Source of the DNA: Stenotrophomonas sp. 169
GTDB lineage: Bacteria > Pseudomonadota > Gammaproteobacteria > Xanthomonadales > Xanthomonadaceae
Assembly: GCF_014621775.1 (NCBI RefSeq)
Contig: NZ_CP061204.1
Coordinates: 454,501 to 518,500 of the forward strand
DNA: 64,000 nucleotides
Reading direction: 5' to 3'
Part shown: positions 26,293 to 34,838 of the stretch, piece after piece
Layout of the letters: every line of letters begins with the position of its first letter
Numbering within the stretch: the first letter of the stretch is position 1
Notes under the pieces: generated by a model
Database searches by the model: none
What the model was told of the DNA's origin: nothing
The model's input: only the letters and a program-made list of their open reading frames with translations
Translations under genes and position numbers: made by a program

Positions 26293-27624
26293 ATGGGTGG
26301 CTTGACTGATCGTGATCTCAGGATTCTTAGCAGCTATGCACGCGAGGGTAATCGCGAGCTGTACTGGAACTATATTTCCCAGCTCCCTGGCGCGGACGGG
26401 TACGGGACACTTGCACTCGGCGTCGTCCGCAACGACAGCCTGCCGGGGCGAGTTGCAAACAGCTACGCCCAGGACTACGCCCGCACCCAGAATGACGATG
26501 GGTCTCCATTCCCCAATGCGCGACTCAGCGAACGGCAATGGGAGGCGTTTGGCCAGACACTGCTCATGAAGGATCTTGAGCTGCGACGCACCCATGTTGA
26601 CGAAGGTCGTCCCGACCTGGCGCTCAACCTGCCGGGCGTTGATGTCATGCGGGCCCATGACCGCGCCTTCGTCGACCATCGGCTTGATCCCAACTGCTGG
26701 ACGCCGCGCGTCCTGCTTCAGGCGGCGCTTGAAAAAAGTGGCCCCCAGCAGCTTGAGCAGACTTGGACCAGCATGCTCAACAACGATCACCTTGGCGGAC
26801 AGCGCATCAAAGACACTAGCCGGGATGCAATCAGCCAGATGGGCTTGGTCCAGGGCGGGCAGTACCTCGCGACGCTCACCGGGCACGAGATCGGGCAAGC
26901 GCTGGAGGGACGCGCTTCGGTGGACCCGAATGTGATCGGCGGCTTGAGCTCCTATGCTTTGTACTTTCCCGGTGAGGGGAAGTGGGCCAGTGTCACCTCT
27001 GGTGGTGGCCACAGCTCCCTGCGCGAGATCAACGATCCCGCCCGCATCGCCGAGCTCAATGACGCCCGCGAGGTGCGCCTGGAGCGCCAGCAGAAGGCAA
27101 CCCAGTTCCATCCAGAGGATCCGTACCGCACCATCACTCGCAGCCCGGTTACTGCAGCGGTGGACGGCCTGCCAGACCCTCAGCGCGGCGCCACGCGGCT
27201 TGCCGACATCGGCCCCGGACATGCCGACTACGGATTGCTGCAGCAGGTCAGCGGCCATGTCGCCGCGATCGACGCGCGGGCGGGGCGCAGTACGGATGAG
27301 GACAGCCATCGTCTGACCGCCAGCGCGATGGTGCTGGCACGGCAGAACAACCTGGAACGTGTCGACCATATGGTGTTGAGTGCGCAGACCGCCGACAGTG
27401 GCGCCGGCCGCACTGTATTCGTCGTGCAGGGCAGCCTGAACGACCCGGCCCACCTGCGGGCGTCGATGCCCACCGATGTCGCCGTGCAGACCCCGGTGGA
27501 GCAGTCACTGCAACAGCTGGCGCTCGCCAGCACCGAGCGTTCGCAGAGCCAGGCGCAGGTACAGAGCCAGCAACAGGACGCCGACGCCCAGATGCGTGAA
27601 AGTCCAGCAATGCGGATGGCGTGA
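26293..27624 (+). CDS. T4SS effector with unrecognised N-terminal domain and XVIPCD
   Basis: 443 residues. AGGGGCAGGAC is the likely ribosome binding site. The N-terminal 280 residues (ADGYGTLALGVVRNDSLPGR; LSERQWEAFGQTLLMKDLEL; QGGQYLATLTGHEIGQALEG) match no enzyme family I can name; conserved-looking His residues in RAHDRAFVDHRLD and GGGHSSL may be functional. The XVIPCD starts at about 305 (DIGPGHADYGLLQQVSGHVA; LERVDHMVLSAQT; GSLNDPAHLRASMPT) and the Gln-rich tail ends AMRMA. A lipoprotein immunity gene directly upstream implies that the toxin acts in the periplasm of target cells. Confidence 0.85.
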   Translation: MGGLTDRDLRILSSYAREGNRELYWNYISQLPGADGYGTLALGVVRNDSLPGRVANSYAQDYARTQNDDGSPFPNARLSERQWEAFGQTLLMKDLELRRTHVDEGRPDLALNLPGVDVMRAHDRAFVDHRLDPNCWTPRVLLQAALEKSGPQQLEQTWTSMLNNDHLGGQRIKDTSRDAISQMGLVQGGQYLATLTGHEIGQALEGRASVDPNVIGGLSSYALYFPGEGKWASVTSGGGHSSLREINDPARIAELNDAREVRLERQQKATQFHPEDPYRTITRSPVTAAVDGLPDPQRGATRLADIGPGHADYGLLQQVSGHVAAIDARAGRSTDEDSHRLTASAMVLARQNNLERVDHMVLSAQTADSGAGRTVFVVQGSLNDPAHLRASMPTDVAVQTPVEQSLQQLALASTERSQSQAQVQSQQQDADAQMRESPAMRMA

Positions 27625-28225
27625 CAGATCAGTATGTACGGTATGGCTGGGCCGCGCTCAGCGTAGAGCGTCAGCGCTCACCAGCGAATCCAGCATGGCG
27701 CTCTTTCTTGAGCCCCTGCCCTTCAGACCCATCCCCACGACTACCAGTCCAGCCGCTCCAGATCGTAGTCGTGCGCAAACGCTATCGCCGCTTGGTCTCC
27801 CGGCAGATCCGCATACTGCCGAGCTCCCGCGTCCGCTCCTGCTGCCACGTGATCAATGGCGAAGTAGCGCAGGGGCCACGACAGATGCGCTGGCGGACCT
27901 CTCCATCCCACACGACCCCAAGCAGGGCTTAACTACTCGCCACTGCGCTCCCGCGACCCACGCACCCGCTTGTACAACGGTTTCACTCACACGGCGGAGT
28001 ACAGACCTGCGGGCTGGGCTTCGGCGCGTTACCCAGTAGACTCCTCGGTATCCACTGGCTAATAGAGACGCATGAGGAGCCGGAAAATGGTCCATGGCCG
28101 CTTCTGAGGAGTCGAGCGTGATTCGACGCTGTTCCGATTCGGAGCGTGACCCGATTGCCTATTGGAAAGGACTTGGGCTAAAACAAGCGCAGACTCGTTG
28201 TGAGTGGCGACAGGAAAGGACATCC
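27625..28225. other. gene-poor spacer with remnants
   Basis: 600 bp after the effector gene. The only recognisable content is a remnant on the minus strand (27741-27880) related to the small gene at 31692-31901. The plus-strand frame 27476-28039 overlaps the effector tail and is not convincing. Confidence 0.45.
27741..27880 (-). pseudogene. remnant of small gene related to 31692-31901
   Basis: Read on the minus strand the frame gives LRYFAIDHVAAGADAG, then RQYADLPGDQAAIAFAHDYD and LERLDW before a TAG at 27741-27743. This matches QRYYAITCEDAGADG, LQRYADLPADQAAMAFAEDY and DLDRLDWW of the protein at 31692-31901. The frame has no good start codon, the N-terminal part does not match, and the C-terminus is shorter, so it is called a remnant. 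Confidence 0.65.
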
Positions 28226-28612
28226 ATGAATGACATTGATGAAACCGAAGCGCTGTTCGATTCCCAGCTGATCATCGGTCCGACCATACTTGCTGGGAGT
28301 CCGCTGCTTCGCCATCTGCATGCGGTGGGTGAGTTTGACATCGACGCTCAAGAAAATTGGCTCTACCTCCCCATCGACCAGGCCTTTGCAGACAAACTGG
28401 GCTGCTCACGCTATGCGAAAGAACCGATTGATCCTTATACGCAGGGCATGCTCCAGCAATTGTCCGTACTAGAGGCCTCTCCAGACGGGCGAGGAGCGCT
28501 TGAAGGGGACTTGGGTTCTACCGTTCGGACCGTGCATGCCATAAGGCGGCTGCAGGATACGGTGAAAGTGGCGTTGATCAATGGAGATCTGGTCGTGGCC
28601 TACAGCCACTGA
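28226..28612 (+). CDS. AHH-nuclease-like protein lacking the catalytic histidines
   Basis: 128 residues from an ATG preceded by AGGAAAGGA. The segment SPLLRHLHAVGEFDIDAQEN and WLYLPIDQAFADKLGCSRYA, then DPYTQGMLQQL, resembles the core of AHH/HNH-ENDO VII toxins (leucine-rich helix, FDID..N..LP, ..Y). Where such enzymes carry the AHH pair this protein has SQLIIGPTI, and where they carry His before the last Tyr it has CSRYAKEPIDPY. It also lacks an XVIPCD. It may be a dead toxin or an immunity-like derivative. The frame extends upstream to 28094 without features. Similarity is by eye. Confidence 0.55.
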   Translation: MNDIDETEALFDSQLIIGPTILAGSPLLRHLHAVGEFDIDAQENWLYLPIDQAFADKLGCSRYAKEPIDPYTQGMLQQLSVLEASPDGRGALEGDLGSTVRTVHAIRRLQDTVKVALINGDLVVAYSH

Positions 28613-28681
28613 GGCCGATTAGCGTCCATTTGACGATAGCCAGCCGCGTCGTAAATGGCGCTCTGTTGATCCCTCCGCGGA

Positions 28682-28903
28682 TCATCCTGCTGGGGCTCCC
28701 CTGATCAAGATCTCGGCCAGTATCGGCTTGTCGCCGCTGGGCGATATGGCTTGTTCGCATAACTCCTTCAGATGGTCCTTGAAGTACGTAACCACCTTCT
28801 TTTCATCAACGACATAGACGTCTGTTACGAATTGAGGAGGCGTCGGAACACTTAGTTCAGGGGCTGGATCAGGCCTACGGGGGGAGCAGCGCTCCCTTCT
28901 CAC
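28682..28903 (-). CDS. small open reading frame, possible remnant
   Basis: 73 residues from a GTG. The C-terminal part (QFVTDVYVVDEKKVVTYFKD, then HLKELCEQAI) has a believable codon pattern, and the frame stays open upstream to a TAG at about 28960 with YLLALQPTLASSF, so a 5' part may be lost. No family recognised, no clear ribosome binding site. It may be a decayed gene in the island. The rest of 28613-29001 holds the promoter region of the next pair. Confidence 0.3.
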   Translation of the reverse strand: MRRERCSPRRPDPAPELSVPTPPQFVTDVYVVDEKKVVTYFKDHLKELCEQAISPSGDKPILAEILIRGAPAG

Positions 28904-29001
28904 GCGAGGATCAAAACTACTTGCTAAAGTAGGTTGTAACGCCAGCAGATAGACGGTCTAGGAAGGAACCGAAGGTGATATTTCCGATGCGGTGCAAGAT
29001 T

Positions 29002-29679
29002 ATGTCCATGCGCAGGTTGAATGCTGTACCGCTGTGGCTCCGGGGGATGGCGGCGCTGTGCGCAATTCTGGCACTGGCGGCATGCAATGGGACGGCTCAG
29101 GATGCAGCGGGGAGACCGGGTTATACCGATGGACAAGCCGTTGCGCCGCCTTCTGATGAAAGTACCGTCCCCATTGTCCGGCCGCTCCCGCTCGTAGAAA
29201 TGAGTCTGCCGCTTGTCGTCGAGTTCAACCTGCCTCCACCGGGGCCTGATGCCACCAGCACGTTGTTTCTCGGTATCCGCGTGAATGCAGAGAGCGCGGC
29301 GCAGTCGGCCTTGGCGTCTGATGGAGTCATCGCGGCTGGATTGGACGTCGATGTGAGCCTCTTACGGGTTCAGGACTCGATCACGCAGGCCGTACCACTG
29401 GTACGCGTCGAGTCTAGCGGACAGGCGCCTGCGGTACTTGTTCCGGTAGGGCCCCAAGGGCGCGTGGTCGGAGTGAGGCGAGATGATGTGGACGACATAT
29501 CCATCGCTCAGAAAGGGCATACCAGCACCGCCGGCCACTCGAGATACCTTTCATTCGCATTGGCACAGAACCCCGCGCCAGGCAGATACAGACTCAGCGT
29601 ACGCATTGGCAAGGCATCTGCCGAGCTTTCCGGCGTAAGGTCAGAGCTGCTGGTGGCTTACAGGCACAGGTCGAAGTAG
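29002..29679 (+). CDS. putative immunity lipoprotein for effector at 29688
   Basis: 225 residues from ATG 29002, chosen to match the N-termini of the two paralogs; in-frame starts at 28975 and 28987 are also possible. Lipobox LALAAC followed by Asn-Gly at about residue 28. The mature domain shares with the proteins at 33033 and 34839 the signatures VEFNLPPPGPDATSTLFLGI, RVNAESA, LDVDVSLLRVQ, PLVRVE, SFALAQNPAPGRYRLSVRI and a C-terminal ELLVAYRHRSK. Ends 8 bp before the effector gene. Predicted to sit in the periplasm and neutralise the partner. Confidence 0.75.
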   Translation: MSMRRLNAVPLWLRGMAALCAILALAACNGTAQDAAGRPGYTDGQAVAPPSDESTVPIVRPLPLVEMSLPLVVEFNLPPPGPDATSTLFLGIRVNAESAAQSALASDGVIAAGLDVDVSLLRVQDSITQAVPLVRVESSGQAPAVLVPVGPQGRVVGVRRDDVDDISIAQKGHTSTAGHSRYLSFALAQNPAPGRYRLSVRIGKASAELSGVRSELLVAYRHRSK

Positions 29680-29687
29680 GAGCGCAT

Positions 29688-30635
29688 ATGGACGGCAAGT
29701 ACACCCTCTCTGTTTACGTGGCGGCTCCCGGTACACCGCTCTTGGATGGCGGAACCTCAGCTGCTGGCCATGTCTACTACGACATAGCACACGAGTCAGA
29801 TCGCAAGAGCTTTGGCTTTGCGCCCATAAAGCATGGCGTCATCGCCGGACCCGGCAAGATCTATGACACCGATGCAGAGCAGTATCAGAAGCCGTTTTAC
29901 AAGCGCACGATGGAGATCAGCAGGGAGCAGTACGACAAGCTGAATGAGTTCGGGAGCAGCCCTGACTCGCATGGTTTCAGCATGCAGTACAACGGCGCGT
30001 CCAACAGCTGCATAGACTTCACGTGGGGTGCTCTGAACCACGCTGGGCTTCATCGCACAAACGTGATCTTCATGCAGGACAGAGACTATGAGGGTTCGCT
30101 CAAGCCATTGAGTAATGAGTCATTCATTCGTAGCATCCGCGCACCCTTCCCGGGCAGTGAGTTGAACAAGGAAGATCACAATCTGATGCCTGATCGAACG
30201 CTTTTGCAGCGATTCATCAGCGAAGAAGATCTCCCTCCCAATGATCGCCAGATCCTCGAATCAGTTCGTATCAAGGTCTCCGAAATCGATCGTCAGCACG
30301 GGCGATCTTTCGATCAAACCAGTGAACGCATCTCAACGAGCCTTATGACCTTGGCCAAAGAGAATGGGATGCAGCGGGTGGACCACGTTGTACTCAGCGC
30401 CGCTACTGCCGAAGCTGCAGCAGGTCATCGCATGTTCGTCGTGGAAGGTGCACTTGACGACCCTTCTCACTCAAGAGCTTCCATGTTGACCACGTCAGCC
30501 GCAGAAAGGTCATCGGAGGATAATTACGCGAAGCTGGAACAGATCTCGAACGATGTCCGGCAGCGTGAGGTGGCCCAGCAAGCAGATCAGCAGGAACAGG
30601 TGACACGGGATGCAGCGACAATGCGAATGAGCTGA
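29688..30635 (+). CDS. T4SS effector: permuted NlpC/P60-like domain plus XVIPCD
   Basis: 315 residues. The N-terminal domain has a His in SAAGHVYYDIAHESD (His28, also His35) and a later Cys in NGASNSCIDFTWGALNHAGL (Cys108 at a helix start). His before Cys is the order in circularly permuted NlpC/P60-like enzymes (amidases, acyltransferases, lipases). The XVIPCD runs from about 183 (DRQILESVRIKVSEIDRQHG; MQRVDHVVLSAAT; GALDDPSHSRASMLT) to the Gln-rich tail ending ATMRMS. Immunity lipoprotein directly upstream, so the enzyme should act on periplasmic targets such as peptidoglycan or phospholipid. Diverged from the pair at 33682 and 35489. Confidence 0.82.
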   Translation: MDGKYTLSVYVAAPGTPLLDGGTSAAGHVYYDIAHESDRKSFGFAPIKHGVIAGPGKIYDTDAEQYQKPFYKRTMEISREQYDKLNEFGSSPDSHGFSMQYNGASNSCIDFTWGALNHAGLHRTNVIFMQDRDYEGSLKPLSNESFIRSIRAPFPGSELNKEDHNLMPDRTLLQRFISEEDLPPNDRQILESVRIKVSEIDRQHGRSFDQTSERISTSLMTLAKENGMQRVDHVVLSAATAEAAAGHRMFVVEGALDDPSHSRASMLTTSAAERSSEDNYAKLEQISNDVRQREVAQQADQQEQVTRDAATMRMS

Positions 30636-30951
30636 GCACGATCGCCTACCTCCCGTTCGTCCTTACACCCGCTTGCGCATGACCTGGCTCCATGGGGCCG
30701 ATTTATGGAAGATCTTCGAAAGAACGCGGGCCGGAGTTAGGATTTCCAAGTCACGACACAGGGCCTGCGGCAGCGATCAAGTGAGCCAGGCAAAGTGTCC
30801 GCATGTACACCACCTCTTTCACTTTCTGTTGGGTGCATTCGGTGTTGGTGACGCCATGACCGGCTACTGGATGGTCTGGGCAATGACGAACATGCCCTGA
30901 GCAGTGCGGAGGATTGGGTGGAGGTAAGAGCGATGCCGCAGCGAGCAGTGC
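30636..30951. other. intergenic, no convincing gene
   Basis: 316 bp after the effector gene. A 75-residue plus-strand frame at 30673-30900 has no ribosome binding site or recognisable domain. Nothing else seen. Confidence 0.4.
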
Positions 30952-31227
30952 TTACGGTCTCACTGACGGGCCTTCAACAGTGACCTTTGAATCAGCCAGT
31001 GCCCGTTCCTTCCCAATCTGATAACCGCCCCAAACGCCCCCCATCACGATGCATGCCAGGACGACACCCATCTGCCACCGAGCATCCTGCACGCTGGCCG
31101 CGCCGAACAACATCAGCGCTAACGGCAGATAGACGGCAGAAACGCTGATGCCGAGCAGTGCGAAAACTGCAGCGACAATCAGCAACAGATAGCTCAGCTG
31201 GCTACGGGACTTAGATGCGTTTCGCAT
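30952..31227 (-). CDS. small membrane protein, paralog of 24867-25151
   Basis: 91 residues from ATG 31227 after AAGGAGC. Hydrophobic segments LSYLLLIVAAVFALLGISVS, YLPLALMLFGAA and MGVVLACIVMGGVWGGYQIG. The DARWQMG and WGGYQIGKERALADSKV motifs match DTRWQVG and WGGYHVGKHRAMADSHV of the paralog. Second gene of a minus-strand pair with 31304-31534. Confidence 0.6.
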   Translation of the reverse strand: MRNASKSRSQLSYLLLIVAAVFALLGISVSAVYLPLALMLFGAASVQDARWQMGVVLACIVMGGVWGGYQIGKERALADSKVTVEGPSVRP

Positions 31228-31303
31228 TTCACTTGCTCCTTGAAATTTGGCATCGCAATGGGCACTGGTCGCTTCAGCGGAGTGCAGGGAAAACCGCGCC
31301 TGC

Positions 31304-31534
31304 CTAGCTCTCCAGATACTTCCACGCAATGCCGGCCAGCAACATGACCGCGCCTACCGCGGATACCAGTGAGATTCTTCTCCACATACCGTAGGCCGAA
31401 ACGGACAGCCCGATGGCAGTCATGAGGTCATGTGGAAGCATGCCGTAGAAGAAGTAATCAACTGTGTTCGTCACCGCAAAGATCAGCAGGACGAGGAGCA
31501 GCAGTTTGTCGCTGGTGGGAGTGGCTGGGGTCAT
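31304..31534 (-). CDS. small membrane protein
   Basis: 76 residues with three hydrophobic segments (LLLLVLLIFAVTNTVDYFF, LMTAIGLSVSAYGMW, ISLVSAVGAVMLLAGIAWKY). CAAGGACTGATAG precedes the ATG at 31534. No family recognised. It is followed after 76 bp by the paralogous small membrane protein; both may be envelope-associated accessory genes of the island. Confidence 0.55.
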   Translation of the reverse strand: MTPATPTSDKLLLLVLLIFAVTNTVDYFFYGMLPHDLMTAIGLSVSAYGMWRRISLVSAVGAVMLLAGIAWKYLES

Positions 31535-31691
31535 CTATCAGTCCTTGACGGAATATCGAGCGCGCGTTTTGCAGAAGCCGATGTTATGGGTTTGTCGCGC
31601 ACGCAACAATGGACGGAACGACCAAGGCGGTGGCCGAACGGCCACGTCCGCATTCCAATACGCAGCTGATATCCGATCACCGCCCGCACGG

Positions 31692-31901
31692 TCACCGCAT
31701 GACGCGCCCCACACTCCACCAGTCCAGCCGATCCAGGTCGTAGTCCTCCGCGAATGCCATCGCGGCCTGATCCGCCGGCAGATCAGCGTATCGCTGCAGC
31801 ACAGTGCCGTCCGCCCCGGCGTCTTCGCAGGTGATCGCGTAGTAGCGTTGAAGCGTCTGGTCAAATTCGGCCAGCCATGCATTGCCGGTCAGGCGGCTCA
31901 T
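31692..31901 (-). CDS. small hypothetical protein with a decayed paralog
   Basis: 69 residues from ATG 31901 (CAGAGGC upstream); in-frame Mets further upstream exist. Acidic: QRYYAITCEDAGADGTVLQR, then YADLPADQAAMAFAEDYDLD. A decayed second copy lies at 27741-27880, showing that this gene was duplicated inside the island. No family recognised. Confidence 0.55.
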   Translation of the reverse strand: MSRLTGNAWLAEFDQTLQRYYAITCEDAGADGTVLQRYADLPADQAAMAFAEDYDLDRLDWWSVGRVMR

Positions 31902-32035
31902 CGGATCGTTGCCTCTGATCATGGGGGGAGGGAGCTCCGGCAAGCAGTGGCTGGCTGCAGCGGACTGCATACCGGTCAATGGGTCAGCGCGCCTTAGTCC
32001 CTGAGAGCGGCAGCGGGTCGGTTATAGGCGTGCGC

Positions 32036-32440
32036 TCAGCGGGCATCGAGCTGCCGGCCTGCGGATGCCTTGATCAGCTCCCGTCCGGCCACCAGCAGTC
32101 CATCCACCAGATGCTCACCCAGCAGCGTTGCGGTATCGCCATCGCGTCGCGCGATGTGCTCGGCGTGCAGGATCTCCAGCGCCGCATCCAATGCCTGCAT
32201 CACACGGATCGGCACGGCGACTTTGCCTACGCGCTCCAGCTCTGCGGCGGGGTCTGCATCCGGTGCGGGTAGGGACGGCACCAAGGTCAGGTGGGTCAGT
32301 CGCGCACTGGCGGGATGCTCGGTGGCGTACTGCTGCAGACGGCGTTCCAGCGTCTCGATGAACTTCTGCGGCACGTCGTGAATATGCTCGCCTAGCAGGG
32401 AGGCAAGACGCGCGGAGCTGAGGGGATGATCGGTAGTCAA
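32036..32440 (-). CDS. hypothetical cytosolic protein
   Basis: 134 residues from a TTG at 32440 that follows CGAGGTCC; an ATG at 32509 gives 157 residues but with a non-conserved-looking Arg-rich start. Helical and charged (LASLLGEHIHDVPQKFIETLERRL; VGKVAVPIRVMQALDAALEI; LLGEHLVDGLLVAGRELIKA). No signal peptide, no family recognised. Start choice is uncertain. Confidence 0.55.
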   Translation of the reverse strand: MTTDHPLSSARLASLLGEHIHDVPQKFIETLERRLQQYATEHPASARLTHLTLVPSLPAPDADPAAELERVGKVAVPIRVMQALDAALEILHAEHIARRDGDTATLLGEHLVDGLLVAGRELIKASAGRQLDAR

Positions 32441-33032
32441 CGGCAGGACCTCGCGGTGAGGCCACCTGCGCCGAGGTGGCAACAGGTGGCGGGCGATGCG
32501 GGTTGCCATACCGGGTGGAACTATCATTAACCGGCGGATCAGGGATCCCCCGCATCGCCTGCCATGGAACCGGTAGGCGATGCAGTGCATTCTCCGCCGT
32601 GCCCCGCAGGGCAGAACAGAGTCAACGATAGATCCACTAGCAGGATGGCAATCCCGGCTGCAGCCCCGTGGCTCCAGCGTGGCCATCGTGCGCAGCCGTA
32701 AGTAACTGCGTCCATGAGGAAAACTGCGAAGTGCAGTGTCAGGTATGCGGTCGCCGCCAGTTCACCAGCGACACGCCAACGCCCGCAATGCACCGCCAAG
32801 CAGCCCACCTGCCCGCGACGCTCGCGACAGCATGACGGGCAAGGTGCGACGCACACCCGTTTACCCCATGGGTAGAGCGACTTCAGTCGGCTAAAACCAA
32901 CCACCACCCCCATACCCCGCACCCACCTTTCCTCACCCGGCGCTGAGCCCGATCCCCTATGCTCACATTGGTAACGAAACCGACGGTGTCGCCTACAGGC
33001 GGCAGCCCGCCTTCTGACAGGGATTCAGTGCG
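32441..33032. other. intergenic with possible small membrane ORF remnant
   Basis: About 590 bp. A minus-strand frame (roughly 32539-32770) encodes two hydrophobic stretches (LAATAYLTLHFAVFLMDAVT; GAAAGIAILLVDLSLTLF) but lacks an ATG or GTG at a sensible place, and its upstream extension is translated SMAG repeat. A single SMAG half-copy lies at 32872-32892. The 3' end, 33006-33032, is a leader almost identical to the one before 34839. Confidence 0.4.
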
Positions 33033-33680
33033 ATGAGCCGGACAAGAAGATTGCTGCAATTCAGTGCGCTGACTGTCGCGTTTGCAGGCCTGTTGGGTTG
33101 CGGAGACCGCGCGTCGGCGCCTGATGTCGCGGCTGTGCCCGTGCTGACCGAAGCGGAAGCCAATGCGCGCACCACGGTACCGCTCACGCGCGCGGTGCCG
33201 CTGGATAAGCCCGGGGTAATTGCGGACCTGGATTTCGATCTGCCTCCGCCCGGCGAGCTCGCCTGGTCGTCGCTGATCATCGGTATCCGTATCGAGGCGC
33301 CAGACACGAAATCGATCATCGCTTTGTCTGACGTGATCATCCAGGGTGGTCTGCCTGCCAAGGTGGAGCTGCAGCGGATAGACGGCGCGGGCCCGGTGCA
33401 CATACCGCTGATCCGGATCGGTCCGGACTTGAAGCAGCGTGTTCCAGTCGCAGCGGACGGGGTCACTCCCGGGGTGCGGGCGGCAGGGCTGGACGGCACG
33501 ATGTTGGCTGAGGCGGGTCTGGAACGCGACGGCGCCCTGTCCGACGTGCTCGCGTTCGCCCATGCTGCCGAGCCGCCTCCCGGGCGCTATCACCTGCGTG
33601 TGGAACTCATGGAGGCGCGCCCACAGCTGCAGGGGAAGGCGGCGCAACTGATTGTTGGCTACAACGCACGAGCAAAATGA
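33033..33680 (+). CDS. putative immunity lipoprotein for effector at 33682
   Basis: 215 residues. Lipobox GLLGC with Cys at about 23 followed by Gly-Asp. It shares with its paralogs LTEAEANARTTVPLTR, DLDFDLPPPGELAWSSLIIG, IRIEA, GLPAKVELQRIDG, AHAAEPPPGRYHLRVEL and a terminal LIVGYNARAK. The stop codon is separated from the effector ATG by a single base, so translation is coupled. Highly similar to 34839-35486 in its N-terminal third, less so later. Predicted to be outer-membrane or inner-membrane anchored in the periplasm. Confidence 0.78.
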   Translation: MSRTRRLLQFSALTVAFAGLLGCGDRASAPDVAAVPVLTEAEANARTTVPLTRAVPLDKPGVIADLDFDLPPPGELAWSSLIIGIRIEAPDTKSIIALSDVIIQGGLPAKVELQRIDGAGPVHIPLIRIGPDLKQRVPVAADGVTPGVRAAGLDGTMLAEAGLERDGALSDVLAFAHAAEPPPGRYHLRVELMEARPQLQGKAAQLIVGYNARAK

Positions 33681-33681
33681 A

Positions 33682-34632
33682 ATGGACCCCTCTGATCGCT
33701 ACACCGTAACGATATACGCTGCCGCACCTGGCACTCCGTTGATCGACCCGCGGAGCCCCGACGCATCTCACAAGACGTCGCTTACAGGCCATATGTACCT
33801 CAAAGTCGCCCATGGCGATGATGAGCAGAGCATGGGTTGGCAGCCCGACAAGCATGTCAATGATGTCTTGATGGGGCGCGTATCCCCGGACGATGTAGGA
33901 ACTTATAAGGACCCGCACTACGCCCGGACAATCGAGATCACGCAAGAGCAGTACGACAAGCTTCGTGAGTTCAGTAAGGCTCCAGCTGCCTACGGTTTTG
34001 ATCCGAGTTATAACGCCTTCTGGAATGGATGTACGGACTTCACCTGGGGTGCGTTGAATCACGCAGGCCTCCACGCCAAGTCATTAGGCGTGGAGTTCAA
34101 TAGCTTCGAAGGCATCATCCAGCCAACCAAGAACATACCTGCGATCCAGAGCATCGAAGCGCCCTTCCCGGACAGTCCGCTGAACAAGGAAGACCACAAT
34201 CCGATGCCAAAACAAACGTTCGAGCAGTGGCTCTACACCAGCAACGATCGCGCGCTGGGTGACCAGGTGTCGAAGGGCGTTGCCACGCTGGACGCAGCGC
34301 ACGGCCGCACGCCCGATGAAGCCAGCGAACGCATGTGCGGCAGCCTGTTCTGCCTGGCCAAGGAGAACGGCCTGTCCCGCGTGGACCACGTGCTGCTGAG
34401 CGGCCCGAACGCGGAAGGCCATACCGGCACCAATGTCTTCGTTGTGCAGGGTGAACCCTCAGACCCGGCCCACCTGCGTGCGAGCATGCCGACCGCCACG
34501 GCCGCACAGACGCCCGTGCACGAATCCATGGCGCAGGCCGAACGGCTGACGCAGACACAGCAGCAGGCCGCCCAGCAGCAGGATCACGCGCAGGTGCAGG
34601 AACAGCAGGCCGCCGCCGTGCGCATGGGCTGA
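33682..34632 (+). CDS. T4SS effector: permuted NlpC/P60-like domain plus XVIPCD
   Basis: 316 residues. Candidate catalytic residues His37 (TGHMYLKVAHGDD, also His44) and Cys117 (NAFWNGCTDFTWGAL). Between them lies RTIEITQEQYDKLREF, conserved in the three relatives. The XVIPCD starts at about 190 (ALGDQVSKGVATLDAAHGRT; LSRVDHVLLSGPN; GEPSDPAHLRASMPT) and the Gln-rich tail ends AVRMG. From about residue 125 onwards it is almost identical to the protein at 35489. Likely periplasmic-acting hydrolase or acyl-enzyme in target bacteria; substrate unknown. Confidence 0.83.
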   Translation: MDPSDRYTVTIYAAAPGTPLIDPRSPDASHKTSLTGHMYLKVAHGDDEQSMGWQPDKHVNDVLMGRVSPDDVGTYKDPHYARTIEITQEQYDKLREFSKAPAAYGFDPSYNAFWNGCTDFTWGALNHAGLHAKSLGVEFNSFEGIIQPTKNIPAIQSIEAPFPDSPLNKEDHNPMPKQTFEQWLYTSNDRALGDQVSKGVATLDAAHGRTPDEASERMCGSLFCLAKENGLSRVDHVLLSGPNAEGHTGTNVFVVQGEPSDPAHLRASMPTATAAQTPVHESMAQAERLTQTQQQAAQQQDHAQVQEQQAAAVRMG

Positions 34633-34838
34633 CCTGCCGGGGGAGGGTATAGCTGACTTCAGTCGGCTGCCCCCAATCCAATCCGTATCCACGCCCCACC
34701 GCGCGTCCAGCCCGCGACCAGGCACTCCCTCCGGACCCTCATCCATCGCTGACTCACTTCCCTTATCCTCTTAGCGATCGGGAAACCGATCTTGCTGCCA
34801 CCGGGCGGCACCCCGCCTTCTGACAGGGATTCAGTGCG
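34633..34838. other. intergenic with degenerate SMAG and duplicated leader
   Basis: A degenerate SMAG (TATAGCTGACTTCAGTCGGC) lies at about 34648-34668. The last 27 bases repeat the leader found before 33033 (CGCCTTCTGACAGGGATTCA..), which points to segmental duplication including regulatory DNA. Confidence 0.6.

Noticed and set aside
28094..28225. N-terminal extension of the AHH-like protein
   Set aside because: The segment shows no domain and the ATG at 28226 has a much better ribosome binding site.
30673..30900. 75-residue plus-strand frame after the 29688 effector
   Set aside because: No ribosome binding site, unusual composition, no relation to other island genes.
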